NCBI RefSeq assembly: GCF_000316665.1
Contig: NC_019678.1
Location: 7,287,001 to 7,351,000, forward strand
Origin: Rivularia sp. PCC 7116
GTDB taxonomy: Bacteria; Cyanobacteriota; Cyanobacteriia; Cyanobacteriales; Nostocaceae
Length of the DNA: 64,000 nt
Reading direction: 5' to 3'
In this document: piece by piece, positions 53,154 to 63,449 of the stretch
How the letters are laid out: each line of letters begins with the position of its first letter
Numbering within the stretch: position 1 is the first letter of the stretch
Notes under the pieces: generated by a model
The model's database searches: none
What the model saw: only the letters and a program-made list of their open reading frames with translations
Told to the model about the DNA's origin: nothing
Position numbers and translations under genes: made by a program

Positions 53154-56126
53154 ATGAAAACAAAGAGCGTTTATTTAATTTTGTTGCGGAGTTTGTATTT
53201 AGCGGCAGCTATCTTTGGAGTCCAATCATTGTCTGTAGCGGCAAAAGTTGCAGCAAGGCTGAATCAACAAACCCCTCAAGAAAACATATTGACAGAGAAA
53301 CTTGATTTTAAAACAGCAGAAACATCTAATAATACTCTGGCAGTAAATAAAATTAATCAAAAGCATATTGAAAAATTATCGCCAGGTAAAGTATGGGTAC
53401 TTGAGAAGGAAAAAGAAGTACAGGCAGATTTATTTACTTGGGTTGTAAATGACACCAAAAAGTCAGCGCAACAGCCTTTTTTACAATTGAATAAACAGCA
53501 GAAAAAACCCGCATCTAAGCCCTCTAGTAAACCGAAACCGGCAAAAAAGCCAGCTAAGAAAGATGGTTTTAAGGCGTTCGATAAGGTTGTAAAAGATACT
53601 AAAATTTCCAAAGGTTTGTTTACTCTTTATCGTAATAAAGAAAAAAATCAAATATATTTGGAAGTCAAGCCGACGCAGTTTAAGAAAAATTATCTGGCAA
53701 CTGCAACTTTAGAATCAGGTATTGGTGAAGCTGGGATTTATAGCGGAATGCCTCTACAGGATTTTCTGTTTTACTTCGAGCGGGTAGGAGATAATTTACA
53801 CTTTGTAGTTCGTAACGTGAACTTCCGTGCCCAGGAAGGAGATCCGCAAGCCCGTTCTTTAGCAAGATCTTTTAGCGATTCTGTTCTTTACAAAATCAAA
53901 ATTAAAAGTATTCATCCGCAGCGTAAAAGCGTGCTGATTGATTTAGGGGATTTATTGCTTACCGATTTAGCAGGATTATCTTCTAGTTTGGGAGTACCGG
54001 GAAGTCAAGATAAATCTTATTTTGGTAGTGCTAAAGTTTTTCCTAAGAATATAGAAGTTCAATCAATTTTAAACTTTTCTGTAACTGGTAGCGGCAAAAG
54101 GCGAAATAAATTTAGAACCTTGGCTGATAATCGCGGTTTTACTCTCAAGCTTCATTACAGTCTTTCGGAATTGCCCGATAATAATTACCGTCCTCGCTTA
54201 GCCGATGAAAGAGTTGGTTACTTCATTACTGCTTATCAAGATTTATCAACAAAAGACCCCAGCGACCCATTTGTACGTTATGTAAATCGTTGGAATTTGG
54301 AAAAGAAATATCCCAATGCCAGTATTTCCGAACCGAAGAAACCGATTGTTTACTGGATAGATAACGCTACACCTTACGAATATCGCGATGCCATCAAAGA
54401 AGGCGTTTTAATGTGGAATCGGGCATTTGAAGCGGCTGGATTTAAAAATGCTATCGAAGTTAAGCAGATGCCAGACAGCGCGACTTGGGACCCTTCAGAC
54501 ATCCGTTACAACACCATTCGCTGGATTAATACAGTCGATGGGTATTTTGCAATGGGGCCATCCCGCGTTAATCCTTTGACTGGAGAAATTCTAGATGCAG
54601 ATATTTTGATAGATGCGAGCTTAGTTAGTTCCTTGAAGAAGGATTACCGACAAATGGTTCAACCTACCCAGTCGTCGAAAAAAATAACTTCTTTGTCAGC
54701 GATGATGCAAAATCGCTTATTATGTCGCAATGGTTTGGAAGCAGAAGATACAGATTCCGAAGAAATACCAGTCATCAAGCGCTTATCTTCATTGGCTAGC
54801 AAATACGACCTTTGTTATGGAATAGAAGCCACCAACCAGTTTGGTTACGGGAAATTAGCGATTTCTTTGCTAAGAGATTTGCCGCCCACCAGTCAGGAAA
54901 CTAAAGAATATATCCATCAATATTTAAGGTTAATTGTTGCCCATGAAGTCGGCCATACCTTGGGTTTGAGACATAATTTCCGGGGTAGTACTATGCTGTC
55001 TCCCGAAGAAATGAACGACAGAAGCATTACTCGCAGTAGAGGACAAGTTGCTTCCGTTATGGACTATATTCCTCCTAACATCGCCCCAGAAAGCATTAAG
55101 CAGGGAGATTACTTTCCTAGTATTGTTGGACCTTACGACGCATGGGCAATCAAATACGGTTACTCGCAAATAAAAGCTGCATCTACTAAAGCCGAAGAAC
55201 CTGTTTTACGAGAAATAGCCTCCGAATCTTACAAACCCGAGTACAGTTATTCTACAGATGAAGATGTATACGATTTAGACCCCACTGCCGATGCATGGGA
55301 CAACAGTTCTAATGTACTGCTTTATTCTAAATGGCAGATGGATAACGCTCGCAAGATGTGGGATCGAATCAACAAACGATATCCCTTAGTTGGTGAAAGC
55401 TATAGCGACGTGCGCGAACGTTTTGGAGCAGTATTAAACAATTATTTTCAGCAGATTTACTACACATCAAAATACATTGGCGGACAGTCATTTTACCGAG
55501 TTTACGCCAGCGAAAACCAAACTCGCCTACCATTTGAACCGGTACCTGTAGAAAAACAGCGTCAAGCTTTAGAAGTTTTAGGCGATTATATATTTGCTGA
55601 AGATGCTTTTGATTTTTCTCCCGAACTGCTGAATAAATTAGCACCATCTCGTTGGCGGCATTGGGGAAGCAATCCTCAAGTCGGTCGGTTGGACTATCCC
55701 ATTCACGATTTAGTATTATTCATGCAGAACATGGTTTTGTATGACTTACTGTCGAGCGATCGCCTTTCTCGTCTCAAGGATATTGAGTTGAAAAGTCGTT
55801 CCGGAGAAGCACTGACTTTACCAGAGCTATTTAATACTCTTCAAGACAGCATTTGGACAGAAGTATTAAAACCAAAAGACAAAGATATTGAAATTTCCAG
55901 CTTGCGCCGGGGATTGCAGCGAAAATATTTAGATATCCTGACTAATATGGTGTTGCGAAAAGTCAACGTACCCGAAGATGCCCGTACCTTAGCATGGTAC
56001 AAACTGCGTCAGCTAGCCGAGAAATTAGACGATGCAAATTCCGAAGATGAATATACAAAGGCGCATTTATTAGAAACACGCCAAAGAATCAGTAAAGTGT
56101 TAAATGCTCCCTTAAGAACAAATTAA
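53154..56126 (+). CDS. Exported zinc metalloprotease (DUF5117/DUF4953 type)
   Basis: A 990-aa protein with a signal peptide (about 1-30). A Lys/Pro-rich linker (about 115-145) is followed by a DUF5117-like beta domain (about 150-400; KGLFTLYRNKEKNQIYLEV, RNVNFRAQEGDP). A metzincin-like catalytic domain with HEVGHTLGLRH (597-607) gives the three zinc His and the catalytic Glu598. The C-terminal DUF4953 region includes SVMDYIPPNIAPE, the likely Met-turn. The protein is full length and the site is intact, so it is probably active outside the cytoplasm. Its substrate is unknown. It has a GGAG ribosome site. Confidence 0.92.
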   Translation: MKTKSVYLILLRSLYLAAAIFGVQSLSVAAKVAARLNQQTPQENILTEKLDFKTAETSNNTLAVNKINQKHIEKLSPGKVWVLEKEKEVQADLFTWVVNDTKKSAQQPFLQLNKQQKKPASKPSSKPKPAKKPAKKDGFKAFDKVVKDTKISKGLFTLYRNKEKNQIYLEVKPTQFKKNYLATATLESGIGEAGIYSGMPLQDFLFYFERVGDNLHFVVRNVNFRAQEGDPQARSLARSFSDSVLYKIKIKSIHPQRKSVLIDLGDLLLTDLAGLSSSLGVPGSQDKSYFGSAKVFPKNIEVQSILNFSVTGSGKRRNKFRTLADNRGFTLKLHYSLSELPDNNYRPRLADERVGYFITAYQDLSTKDPSDPFVRYVNRWNLEKKYPNASISEPKKPIVYWIDNATPYEYRDAIKEGVLMWNRAFEAAGFKNAIEVKQMPDSATWDPSDIRYNTIRWINTVDGYFAMGPSRVNPLTGEILDADILIDASLVSSLKKDYRQMVQPTQSSKKITSLSAMMQNRLLCRNGLEAEDTDSEEIPVIKRLSSLASKYDLCYGIEATNQFGYGKLAISLLRDLPPTSQETKEYIHQYLRLIVAHEVGHTLGLRHNFRGSTMLSPEEMNDRSITRSRGQVASVMDYIPPNIAPESIKQGDYFPSIVGPYDAWAIKYGYSQIKAASTKAEEPVLREIASESYKPEYSYSTDEDVYDLDPTADAWDNSSNVLLYSKWQMDNARKMWDRINKRYPLVGESYSDVRERFGAVLNNYFQQIYYTSKYIGGQSFYRVYASENQTRLPFEPVPVEKQRQALEVLGDYIFAEDAFDFSPELLNKLAPSRWRHWGSNPQVGRLDYPIHDLVLFMQNMVLYDLLSSDRLSRLKDIELKSRSGEALTLPELFNTLQDSIWTEVLKPKDKDIEISSLRRGLQRKYLDILTNMVLRKVNVPEDARTLAWYKLRQLAEKLDDANSEDEYTKAHLLETRQRISKVLNAPLRTN

Positions 56127-56132
56127 AATTTA

Positions 56133-56209
56133 GTGGTTAGTGGTTAGTGGTTAGTGGTTGGTGGTTGGTGGTTGGTGGTTAGTGGTTATTTGTTGGTGGT
56201 TAGTGGTTA
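56133..56209. repeat. Heptamer array (GTGGTTA/GTGGTTG), 11 units
   Basis: Ten GTGGTTA or GTGGTTG units, interrupted once by TTTGTTG. The array fills the space between the convergent metalloprotease and GH65 genes. Further words (AACAATCAAAAATCAAC, CATCAACCATCAACC) continue to 56281. Confidence 0.93.
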
Positions 56210-56284
56210 GTAGAACAACTATCAACAATCAAAAATCAACTTTCACCCGAAGGGTGTGGATCATCAACCATCAACCATCAATTT

Positions 56285-58657
56285 CTACTCCCAATCTTGA
56301 ACTTTCTGTTTAATGCAAACAGGAACTCCAACTTTTAAAAGTATTTCCTCATCTTGATGCTTAATTCTTAATTCTGAACCTTCACGCAACAGGTAAGTTA
56401 CTTCTTCTTGACGAATATCTACCTCCAATCTTTGGCAGCAAATTGTTAAAGGGAAGTGCAAGCGTTTTGTTCCTTTAGGCAACCTAGGATGAAAAGAAAG
56501 ATTGCCGTTGTAATCTTTCATTCCGGCAAATCCGTATACCATTAACATCCAGGAACCACCCATCGAAGCGATGTGACAACCATCTTTGGAGTTGCCTGCA
56601 ATATCCGCTAAGTCCATAAGTACGGCAAAATAAGCGTATTCTAAAGCTTTTTGGCTGTATCCCAACTGAAAAGCTAAAATACTTTGAATACAAACCGATA
56701 GTGAAGAATCTCCGGTTGTTAAGGGGTCGTAATAATCAAAATTACGTTTTTTCTGTTCTTCGGAAAATTCTTGTCCCAGCAAATGCATTGCTAATACTAC
56801 ATCTGCTTGTTTAATTACTTGATGGCGATAAATTACCAACGGATGAAAATTTAATAGCAAAGGATATTTACTACGGGGGACATTTTCAAAATCCCAAACT
56901 TTTTTGCTGAGAAAACTATCATCTTGTGGATGAATACCCTTGGCTTCATCGTAGGGAATATACATATTATCTACGGCTTTTTGCCACTCTTCAATCTCTA
57001 CAAGAGCAAGATTGGTTCTATCCAAAAGTGCCGAAAATCTTTCTAAATCTTCGTTTTGCAGCATCTGGACTGTTTGAGCGGCATATCGTAAATTTTCCCG
57101 TGCCATCAAATTAGTGTAGGCATTATTATTTACTACTGTAGTATATTCATCTGGTCCAGTAACACCATGAATATGAAACTTTCCATCTTGAAAAAATCCC
57201 AAATCATGCCACAAACGAGCAGTTTCTACTAGAATTTCCACACCTTCGTTGTAGAGAAAATCCTTATCTCCAGTAATTTCAACGTATTTTTTAATTGCAT
57301 AAGCAATATCAGCATTAATATGATATTGAGCCGTTCCCGCTGCATAATATGCTGATGCTTCCTCACCGTTGATAGTTCTCCAAGGAAACAGCGCTCCTTT
57401 TTGATTCAACTGACGAGCGCGCTTGCGGGCTTTATCAAGCATTTTGTAGCGAAACTGAAGTAAATTTCTGGCAATGCGCGGTGCAGTATAAATAAGGAAC
57501 GGTAACACATAAATTTCTGTATCCCAGAAAAATTGACCTTCATAAGCTTGTCCCGAAAGTCCTTTTGCCGGAATACCAGTTCCTTCCGCTCTTGCCGAAG
57601 CTTGCAAAATTTGAAACAAATTGAAGCGAATAGCTTGCTGTAATTCTAAAGCCCGAGTTGCATCTGTATCGTAAGGATTGCCATAAATTTTGATATCGCT
57701 TTTGTGCCAGAATTCATCCATATATTGCTGCTGGCTTGCCAAAATTGCTTCAAAACCTAATTTTTCCGCTCTATCTAAAGTTCTATGCGCTCTTGTACAT
57801 AATTCTTCAATAGCATGACCGGGTGAAGTATTGTAAGTAATATACTTAATTAATTTAATCGGAACTCCAGGCAAAGCATCTATATTAAAGACAGCCTTAC
57901 CATCATCTTCAGAACACTCGCTTTTATAAAAGTAGGAACAATCGGTTAAAATTTCATGTTCAATCCCACAAGCAAGACCGATTTTAGTTTGATTGGTGAC
58001 ATAGCCTAGTAAAACACGACCTTCTTGGCAATAATTGACTTTCGGATTTAAAACTCTACCCTTAAAACCTTTAGCTTTACGAGGATCGTGATTATTAGCA
58101 GCTTTATGCTTGTGATTTTCCATTTCCGAAGAAATTACCACTGGAGCTTTAGCATTAAGAAGCGTGACTTCATATTCAATTGCAGCTAAATGACGGTGTT
58201 CTAAGGAAATTAAACGACGAGATTTGATCGCAACCTTTTTACCGGATGGTGTCTCCCAAACTAATTTACGATTTAGCGTACCTGCCTTCATATCTAGTAC
58301 GCGCTCAAAACTTAATAAATTAGCAGTTGAAAGAGAAAAAGGTTCGTCATCAACGTAAAGCTTAATAATTTTACTGTCGGTAACATTGACAATAGTTTGT
58401 CCGGTTTTAGCAAAACCAAAAGCTTCTTCACCATAAACAATAGGCCAAGATTCATAAAAACCGTTAATAAAAGTTCCATTTTCGGTGCAGGGTGTCACTT
58501 CTTCACAAACACCGCGCATTCCCAAATAACCATTCCCAATAGAAAAAATTGTCTCCATTTGAGCTTGGAAACGAGGATAATATTGCTTTTCTACCATCCT
58601 CCATTCGTCAACCGGGTAGACGTATTTAGGAGGATTCAAAGGTTCGCGTCGTAGCAT
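56285..58657 (-). CDS. Glycoside hydrolase family 65 disaccharide phosphorylase
   Basis: A 790-aa protein of GH65, the family of trehalose, maltose, kojibiose and nigerose phosphorylases. These split an alpha-glucoside with phosphate to give beta-glucose-1-phosphate. The N-terminal beta domain (about 10-260) includes ETIFSIGNGYLGMRG. The (alpha/alpha)6 catalytic domain (about 300-690) has GQFFWDTEIYVLPFL and the general-acid Glu in HGVTGPDEYTTVVNNNAYTN. The phosphate-binding region near LTTGDSSLSVCIQS is present. A TTG at 58705 extends the frame, but the ATG at 58657 is preferred. It lies upstream of, and co-oriented with, a beta-phosphoglucomutase, the enzyme that uses its product. The exact disaccharide cannot be read. 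Confidence 0.93.
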   Translation of the reverse strand: MLRREPLNPPKYVYPVDEWRMVEKQYYPRFQAQMETIFSIGNGYLGMRGVCEEVTPCTENGTFINGFYESWPIVYGEEAFGFAKTGQTIVNVTDSKIIKLYVDDEPFSLSTANLLSFERVLDMKAGTLNRKLVWETPSGKKVAIKSRRLISLEHRHLAAIEYEVTLLNAKAPVVISSEMENHKHKAANNHDPRKAKGFKGRVLNPKVNYCQEGRVLLGYVTNQTKIGLACGIEHEILTDCSYFYKSECSEDDGKAVFNIDALPGVPIKLIKYITYNTSPGHAIEELCTRAHRTLDRAEKLGFEAILASQQQYMDEFWHKSDIKIYGNPYDTDATRALELQQAIRFNLFQILQASARAEGTGIPAKGLSGQAYEGQFFWDTEIYVLPFLIYTAPRIARNLLQFRYKMLDKARKRARQLNQKGALFPWRTINGEEASAYYAAGTAQYHINADIAYAIKKYVEITGDKDFLYNEGVEILVETARLWHDLGFFQDGKFHIHGVTGPDEYTTVVNNNAYTNLMARENLRYAAQTVQMLQNEDLERFSALLDRTNLALVEIEEWQKAVDNMYIPYDEAKGIHPQDDSFLSKKVWDFENVPRSKYPLLLNFHPLVIYRHQVIKQADVVLAMHLLGQEFSEEQKKRNFDYYDPLTTGDSSLSVCIQSILAFQLGYSQKALEYAYFAVLMDLADIAGNSKDGCHIASMGGSWMLMVYGFAGMKDYNGNLSFHPRLPKGTKRLHFPLTICCQRLEVDIRQEEVTYLLREGSELRIKHQDEEILLKVGVPVCIKQKVQDWE

Positions 58658-58844
58658 TGATATCCGTTCAACCTCACTGATTGATAATTTTGAATTCCAC
58701 AACAAAAAGTGCAGCAGGAAAAACCCGCGCTAAAGTTAACGAAACTTGTATGAATTTCGTTGCCAAAAATTGAATTGAGAATCAAAAAATCAAGAAGTTA
58801 TGCATCCTTCTTAATTCTTGATTAACTAATTGATTAGTTAATAA

Positions 58845-59597
58845 TTACTGGAGCATTTCGCCCAAATCGGTAACAACTATATCCGCTCCATTATTAATAA
58901 GCGCGTCAGCATCATCATTACGATTAACTCCGATAACTAATCCAAACCCGCCAGCACTTCCTGCCTGTACGCCGGATATCGCATCTTCGACAACAACGCA
59001 ACGTTTAGGTTCGACATTTAACAATTGAGCAGCTTTTAAATAAGTATCCGGTGCTGGTTTACCTGCAATTCCCAAACTTGCAGCAACCTTACCATCAACT
59101 CTTGCTGCAAATAAATCGGTAATATCAGCAGCTTTGAGTACTGCTTCACAATTACGGCTTGAAGAAACCACCGCCGTTTTTATGTCTTGACTGCGGAGAT
59201 AGCAAACCCAAGCTACAGAAGTCTCGTATACTTCTACGCCATCACTCTGTAAAATAGAGTGAAAAATTTCATCTTTACGCTTTCCTAAACCATAAACTGT
59301 GTCTTCTTCTGCACTTATATCGGGAGTACCTTCGGCTAATTCAATACCTCGCACCTTTAAAAAACTACGAAGTCCGTTACTACGCGGTTTACCGTCAACA
59401 TAGTGTTTATAATCGGTATCGATTTCAAAAGGTACGAAAGATAGATTATTCTCTTGAGAATGCTTAGAGAGAAATTCATCAAACATCCGCTTCCAAGAAA
59501 CAGCGTGTACCTTTGCGGTTGCGGTTAAAACGCCGTCTAAATCGAAAAGAACGGCATCAAATTTATCGCTAGTTACAGAATAATTAGATTGACTCAT
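58845..59597 (-). CDS. pgmB: Beta-phosphoglucomutase (HAD family)
   Basis: About 250 aa. HAD motif I is VLFDLDGVLTATAKVH, with the nucleophile Asp and the acid/base Asp. The cap has DGKPRSNGLRSFLKVRGIEL. Motif II is AVVSSSRN, motif III GKPAPDTYLK, and motif IV VVVEDAISGVQAGSAGG. PgmB converts beta-glucose-1-phosphate to glucose-6-phosphate, so with the downstream GH65 phosphorylase it completes a disaccharide-salvage route. The frame extends to 59657, but MSQSNYSVTSDKFDAVLF at 59597 gives the normal N-terminus. The 187-bp gap to GH65 suggests one operon. Confidence 0.93.
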   Translation of the reverse strand: MSQSNYSVTSDKFDAVLFDLDGVLTATAKVHAVSWKRMFDEFLSKHSQENNLSFVPFEIDTDYKHYVDGKPRSNGLRSFLKVRGIELAEGTPDISAEEDTVYGLGKRKDEIFHSILQSDGVEVYETSVAWVCYLRSQDIKTAVVSSSRNCEAVLKAADITDLFAARVDGKVAASLGIAGKPAPDTYLKAAQLLNVEPKRCVVVEDAISGVQAGSAGGFGLVIGVNRNDDADALINNGADIVVTDLGEMLQ

Positions 59598-60361
59598 TTT
59601 TATTATTTGAAATTGACAATCCGCCGCGAACATCTCGATACGAGCAACGCACAACATAGCCCTGCATTTACTACTAGATAAATCTAGTCAAATCAGAGCT
59701 TTTTTGAAAAAATAAAGGAAATTTGTATTCCGATAGAGTCTTATTTTTTGATTTTGACAATTGACTATATGAATCATTAATCAAAACGCCTTTGTAGTCG
59801 TTTAACTAACTTTTCTATATAGTGTTGTTAACAAGACAATATTTTTATAGACTTTCAGATTGTGTTGAGAAAATTTCGACTTTAGACAAAATTACATGCC
59901 ACGAATCACACTGAAGATATCGAAAAGATAATAATTTAAGTAGGCAAACCGAATAAAAAAAATATTCTCACTTTAATTGTCATATACAAATTATTTTGAA
60001 TCATGATGGCTTTGATACAATTTGCGATTCAATAACAATAAAGATTTGATAAAGTTGTCAACAGATAAAATAGCTGATGAGAATTACGAAAATATCAAGT
60101 AGCGATAGTAGTGATAATTGATAATATTTAAATTTATGTTGCCCGAACAATATAGCGGTTTCAATACTACTCGGTTAAGCAATTAAACTCGTTTTTAGAT
60201 CCCCCAACCCCTTTAAAAAGGGGAGCCACTACGTTGCAGTGAAACACTTTTAGTTGAATGCAATACAAAGACAGCCATTAAAAATCGGACAAGCGGGATG
60301 CTCATCCGAATCTACCGGCATAATATGAAATATGCTGTATTTATAAAAAGCGACCTAAAAT
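59598..60361. other. AT-rich spacer (760 bp)
   Basis: No convincing frame is visible in either strand. The only clear structure is a CCCCTTT/AAAGGGG hairpin at 60208-60223. The first 100 bp must hold the pgmB promoter. The rest is unexplained. Confidence 0.5.
60208..60223. repeat. CCCCTTT-AA-AAAGGGG hairpin
   Basis: A 7-bp stem with a two-base loop within GATCCCCCAACCCC context, a widely dispersed cyanobacterial hairpin. It lies about 140 bp beyond the DUF1995 stop on the minus strand and may serve as its terminator. Confidence 0.5.
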
Positions 60362-61099
60362 TTAACTTCTCAACGCTTTAACAAATCGCTGTAAACCTCT
60401 AAATACACTCTTGCTCGTTGCAGCTACAGTTTCGCCTTCAGCTTGCGCTTCTGTGCCAGAAATGATGGCATCCAATTCATCACCAGAAGGTTTATTAGGT
60501 AACTCGGCAACTTTTTCATAATCACCATTTTTTTCTACCCAAACTTCCCACAACCCAGGATAGCAGCGAAATACAGCAGCTTCTTCAAATATCGGGCGTA
60601 GATAATAACAAGATTCAATCGTGTTGATAAAACGCTGACGAGTTTGGCGTGCGGCATAACCAATACCTACAATACTCGAATCTTCTAGACGAGGAGCGAA
60701 CATTACAAAAGGACGTTGTTCCCCTATTATTCCGCACAGTTTTTCTAACTGCGGTACTTCAACGGAACTAGGTTGAACAAATAAGAAAATTTCGTCTTCT
60801 GGTTGAACTTTTGACTCTATCGAAGTCATCCTACCAGTACCAATATCCAATAGTTGAAAAGGTATTTCATTCCAATCCCGGCGAGCTAAAGCTGCACTAC
60901 CAGCATCAGCGAAAAAAATCTTTAATTTATCGCCATACTCATCAAAAGCTGGTAGAAATTGTTGTGCAGCAGGCAATGCTTTTAATTCTGGAAACAATAG
61001 CTCAACCTGCAGCCTGGTATAGCCATCTGCAAGAGCAGCTTGAGTTGCCGCACGAGCTTGGACAATTGCATCTTCTAATGTTTTTGGAAGTTCAGACAT
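60362..61099 (-). CDS. DUF1995 family protein (LPA3-like)
   Basis: A 245-aa soluble protein with the DUF1995 pattern: LPKTLEDAIVQARAATQAAL at the N-terminus, QVELLFPELKALPAAQQFL, KIFFADAGSAALARRDW, and a middle block FLFVQPSSVEVPQLEKLC. The last third has YLRPIFEEAAVFRCYPGLWEV. The family is found in cyanobacteria and chloroplasts; plant LPA3 members affect photosystem II assembly. No catalytic residues are known. The last about 40 residues are variable. It stands alone here, downstream of cysteine desulfurase on the same strand at about 170 bp. Confidence 0.9.
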   Translation of the reverse strand: MSELPKTLEDAIVQARAATQAALADGYTRLQVELLFPELKALPAAQQFLPAFDEYGDKLKIFFADAGSAALARRDWNEIPFQLLDIGTGRMTSIESKVQPEDEIFLFVQPSSVEVPQLEKLCGIIGEQRPFVMFAPRLEDSSIVGIGYAARQTRQRFINTIESCYYLRPIFEEAAVFRCYPGLWEVWVEKNGDYEKVAELPNKPSGDELDAIISGTEAQAEGETVAATSKSVFRGLQRFVKALRS

Positions 61100-61266
61100 A
61101 TCGAATTTTATATTTTAAAACTCTGGATTTTTGGATTTAAAGCTAGGAGTAAGCTCAGTGAGGAGTTATAAATCAACAGTTAGGAATGAGTAGCGGGTAG
61201 CAAGTTAATACAAGCTGATAATTTAATTGATTATTGATTTTACTTGTCTCCCCATCTTCTTATTAC

Positions 61267-62436
61267 CTATTTAGTAACAAGAGCAAAACGATTTTCAAGA
61301 CGACTCATAACTTGCTTTAACACCATTGCCACCCAATCAATATCTGCTTGTGTGGTGTAACGTCCTAAAGTGATGCGAATACCCCCCATAGCAGCTTTGT
61401 CCGAATAGCCCATTGCAGTTAACACGGGGCTGGGACTTAGTTTACCACTATGACAAGCTGAACCGGCACTAATACCTATTCCTGCCAGATTCAATTGACG
61501 TACAATAGTTTTCCCGCTGATTTTTTGTCCGTCGGCGTATTTGAGACAGAAACTGGCATGATGCGGTAAACGTTGTATCAAATCTCCAGTTGGAATCAAA
61601 CCTTCAACATCGGCTAGCTGTGAAAAAAGTCTATCCCGTAACTCAATCAACCGGGGCGTTTCTATTGGTAATTCTTGAGCCGCTAACTCCGCTGCTATGC
61701 CAAAACCAGCAATAATTGGTACTGCTTGAGTTCCGGAGCGCGATCGCATTTCTTGTCCCCCGCCATTTAGTAAGGGGACTAACTCTACTTCCGGACGAAC
61801 ATACAATGCTCCTACACCTTGAGGACCATATATTTTATGACTGGAAATGCTTAGTAAATCTACTGATAATTTTCTTACATCAATAGGCAATCTTCCTGCA
61901 ACTTGTACCGCATCGGTATGAAACAAAACTCCAGCACTGCGAGCAATTTTACCTATTTCTTCAATTGGTTGTACCGTACCGACTTCACTTTGTCCGTAAA
62001 TAACCGAAATTAAAACAGTATTGTCTTTTAAAGCAGCTTTTAAATTATCGGGGTTGACTCTTCCTTTATTATCAACATGCAAACGAGTAACTTCCCAGCC
62101 CCAATTCTCAAGCAATTTCGCAGGTTCTGAAATGGCAGAATGCTCTACGCTCGATATAATAATATGCTGGGGTTCCCTAAATAGCTGAGCCACTCCCATA
62201 ACTGCTAAATTATCTGCTTCCGTACCACCAGAAGTGAAGACAATGGATTCGTGCCAAGGCGCACCGATTAAACTAGCAACCTGCATTCTCGCTTGTTCTA
62301 CAATGGTTGCCGCCCGTTGCCCCCATTCATGCAAACTAGAAGGATTTCCCCATCCTTGAGTTAGCACTGTATGCATCATATTAATCGCTTCAGGACGAGT
62401 AGGAGTTGTAGCGCTGTAATCTAGATAGATCTGCAT
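61267..62436 (-). CDS. Cysteine desulfurase (NifS/IscS family)
   Basis: A 389-aa PLP enzyme that takes sulfur from cysteine and delivers it for iron-sulfur clusters or thio-modification. The N-terminus IYLDYSATTPTRPEA is typical. FTSGGTEADNLAVMG binds PLP. The Schiff-base Lys is in SISSHKIYGPQGVGALYV, and the active Cys in GISAGSACHSGKLSPSP. It belongs to the group I (NifS/IscS) branch because of the long Cys loop. Cyanobacteria usually carry several paralogues. No iscU, nifU or nif gene is adjacent, so nitrogenase-specific function is not indicated. It is full length and probably active. Confidence 0.94.
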   Translation of the reverse strand: MQIYLDYSATTPTRPEAINMMHTVLTQGWGNPSSLHEWGQRAATIVEQARMQVASLIGAPWHESIVFTSGGTEADNLAVMGVAQLFREPQHIIISSVEHSAISEPAKLLENWGWEVTRLHVDNKGRVNPDNLKAALKDNTVLISVIYGQSEVGTVQPIEEIGKIARSAGVLFHTDAVQVAGRLPIDVRKLSVDLLSISSHKIYGPQGVGALYVRPEVELVPLLNGGGQEMRSRSGTQAVPIIAGFGIAAELAAQELPIETPRLIELRDRLFSQLADVEGLIPTGDLIQRLPHHASFCLKYADGQKISGKTIVRQLNLAGIGISAGSACHSGKLSPSPVLTAMGYSDKAAMGGIRITLGRYTTQADIDWVAMVLKQVMSRLENRFALVTK

Positions 62437-62780
62437 AAAAATTAGTCTATAAAATGCATTCAGGAGCTGCTTTTATTTTCAGTTTAGATAGTGAAGGTAA
62501 GACAACTTCTGGTAGATATCTTCTTTTTAAGATTATATTGGTGCTATTTGACGTGAAGATTCTTTAAGAAAGTTCTTTTTGCAGAATATCAATTGCATTG
62601 AGTAGAAGTTGTCCTAGTTGAAGATAACCCTTATTTAACCTAAAACTTCAAAATCTATCAGCTTTTAAATATTTTCGGTTTCAAAAAGCTACCCATAAAA
62701 TTGAGTGATTTCATTATCTAAAATTGTCAGTAAAATTACCTGGATTTACTACAAAGCATTTGTAAAATATTCATAATACT
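62437..62780. other. Spacer between cysteine desulfurase and ruvC genes
   Basis: About 345 bp, AT-rich, no gene visible and no clear hairpin. It should hold the promoter of the desulfurase gene. Confidence 0.5.
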
Positions 62781-63272
62781 TTAAGATTGGAACGATGCTG
62801 TCAGTGCAATTGCCAAAGCATCAGCAGCATCATCAGGACGAGGAATATAGTCTAAATCAAGTTCTCGGGCAACTGCTTCTTGTACCTCATGTTTTTCTGC
62901 CTTACCGTAACCAGCTAAAGCTAATTTAATTTGGGAAGGCGCAAATTCTACGATAGGTAAACGGTGTTGTCCCAAAACTAATAAAATGATTCCTCTGGCT
63001 TGGGCAACCAAGATAGTATTTGACATGCGGTAAAAGAAAAATTTTTCAATCGCAACCAAATCTGGTTGGAATTCTTCGACTAAAGTATGTAAATCGTCAT
63101 AAAGCGTACACAGTCTTGTTTCTAATGGAGTTTTAGCAGGAGTACTAATAATGCCAAAGTCTAGTAATTTTACTGATTCACCTTGCAAGTTATCCTGATT
63201 TTTGTGGCATATAATTGCTCCAAAACCCAAAATAGCGAATCCCGGATCTAAACCTAAAATTTTTCTTTGCAT
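62781..63272 (-). CDS. ruvC: Holliday-junction endonuclease RuvC
   Basis: A 163-aa protein, normal RuvC length. The acidic catalytic residues are visible in order: Asp in [14 protein letters not shown], Glu in VAIEKFFFY, and the Asp pair in [13 protein letters not shown]. It resolves four-way junctions as a dimer with RuvAB. A basic, hydrophobic segment ([18 protein letters not shown]) fits the dimer helix. It is divergent from the YvcK-type gene, with a 177-bp intergenic region between them. The assignment is secure. Confidence 0.95.
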   Translation of the reverse strand: MQRKILGLDPGFAILGFGAIICHKNQDNLQGESVKLLDFGIISTPAKTPLETRLCTLYDDLHTLVEEFQPDLVAIEKFFFYRMSNTILVAQARGIILLVLGQHRLPIVEFAPSQIKLALAGYGKAEKHEVQEAVARELDLDYIPRPDDAADALAIALTASFQS

Positions 63273-63449
63273 TTACTTTACTACCTTTTCATATAAACAT
63301 AGTGTTTTCACTGTTTTTTTTCGCTAGGTTAATTAAATGAGTCCGATCGCTTAGAATTAAAAATTGTAATAATCACATTCTTCAATTTGAATGAACTTAG
63401 TGTAAATTTTCAATTAACTATTGTTTAGACCACTGTTTACAATTGCGAT

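Noticed and set aside
61267-62436. Nitrogen-fixation nifS
   Set aside because: The enzyme is of the NifS/IscS family, but no nif gene lies nearby in the window, so a nitrogenase-specific name is not supported.
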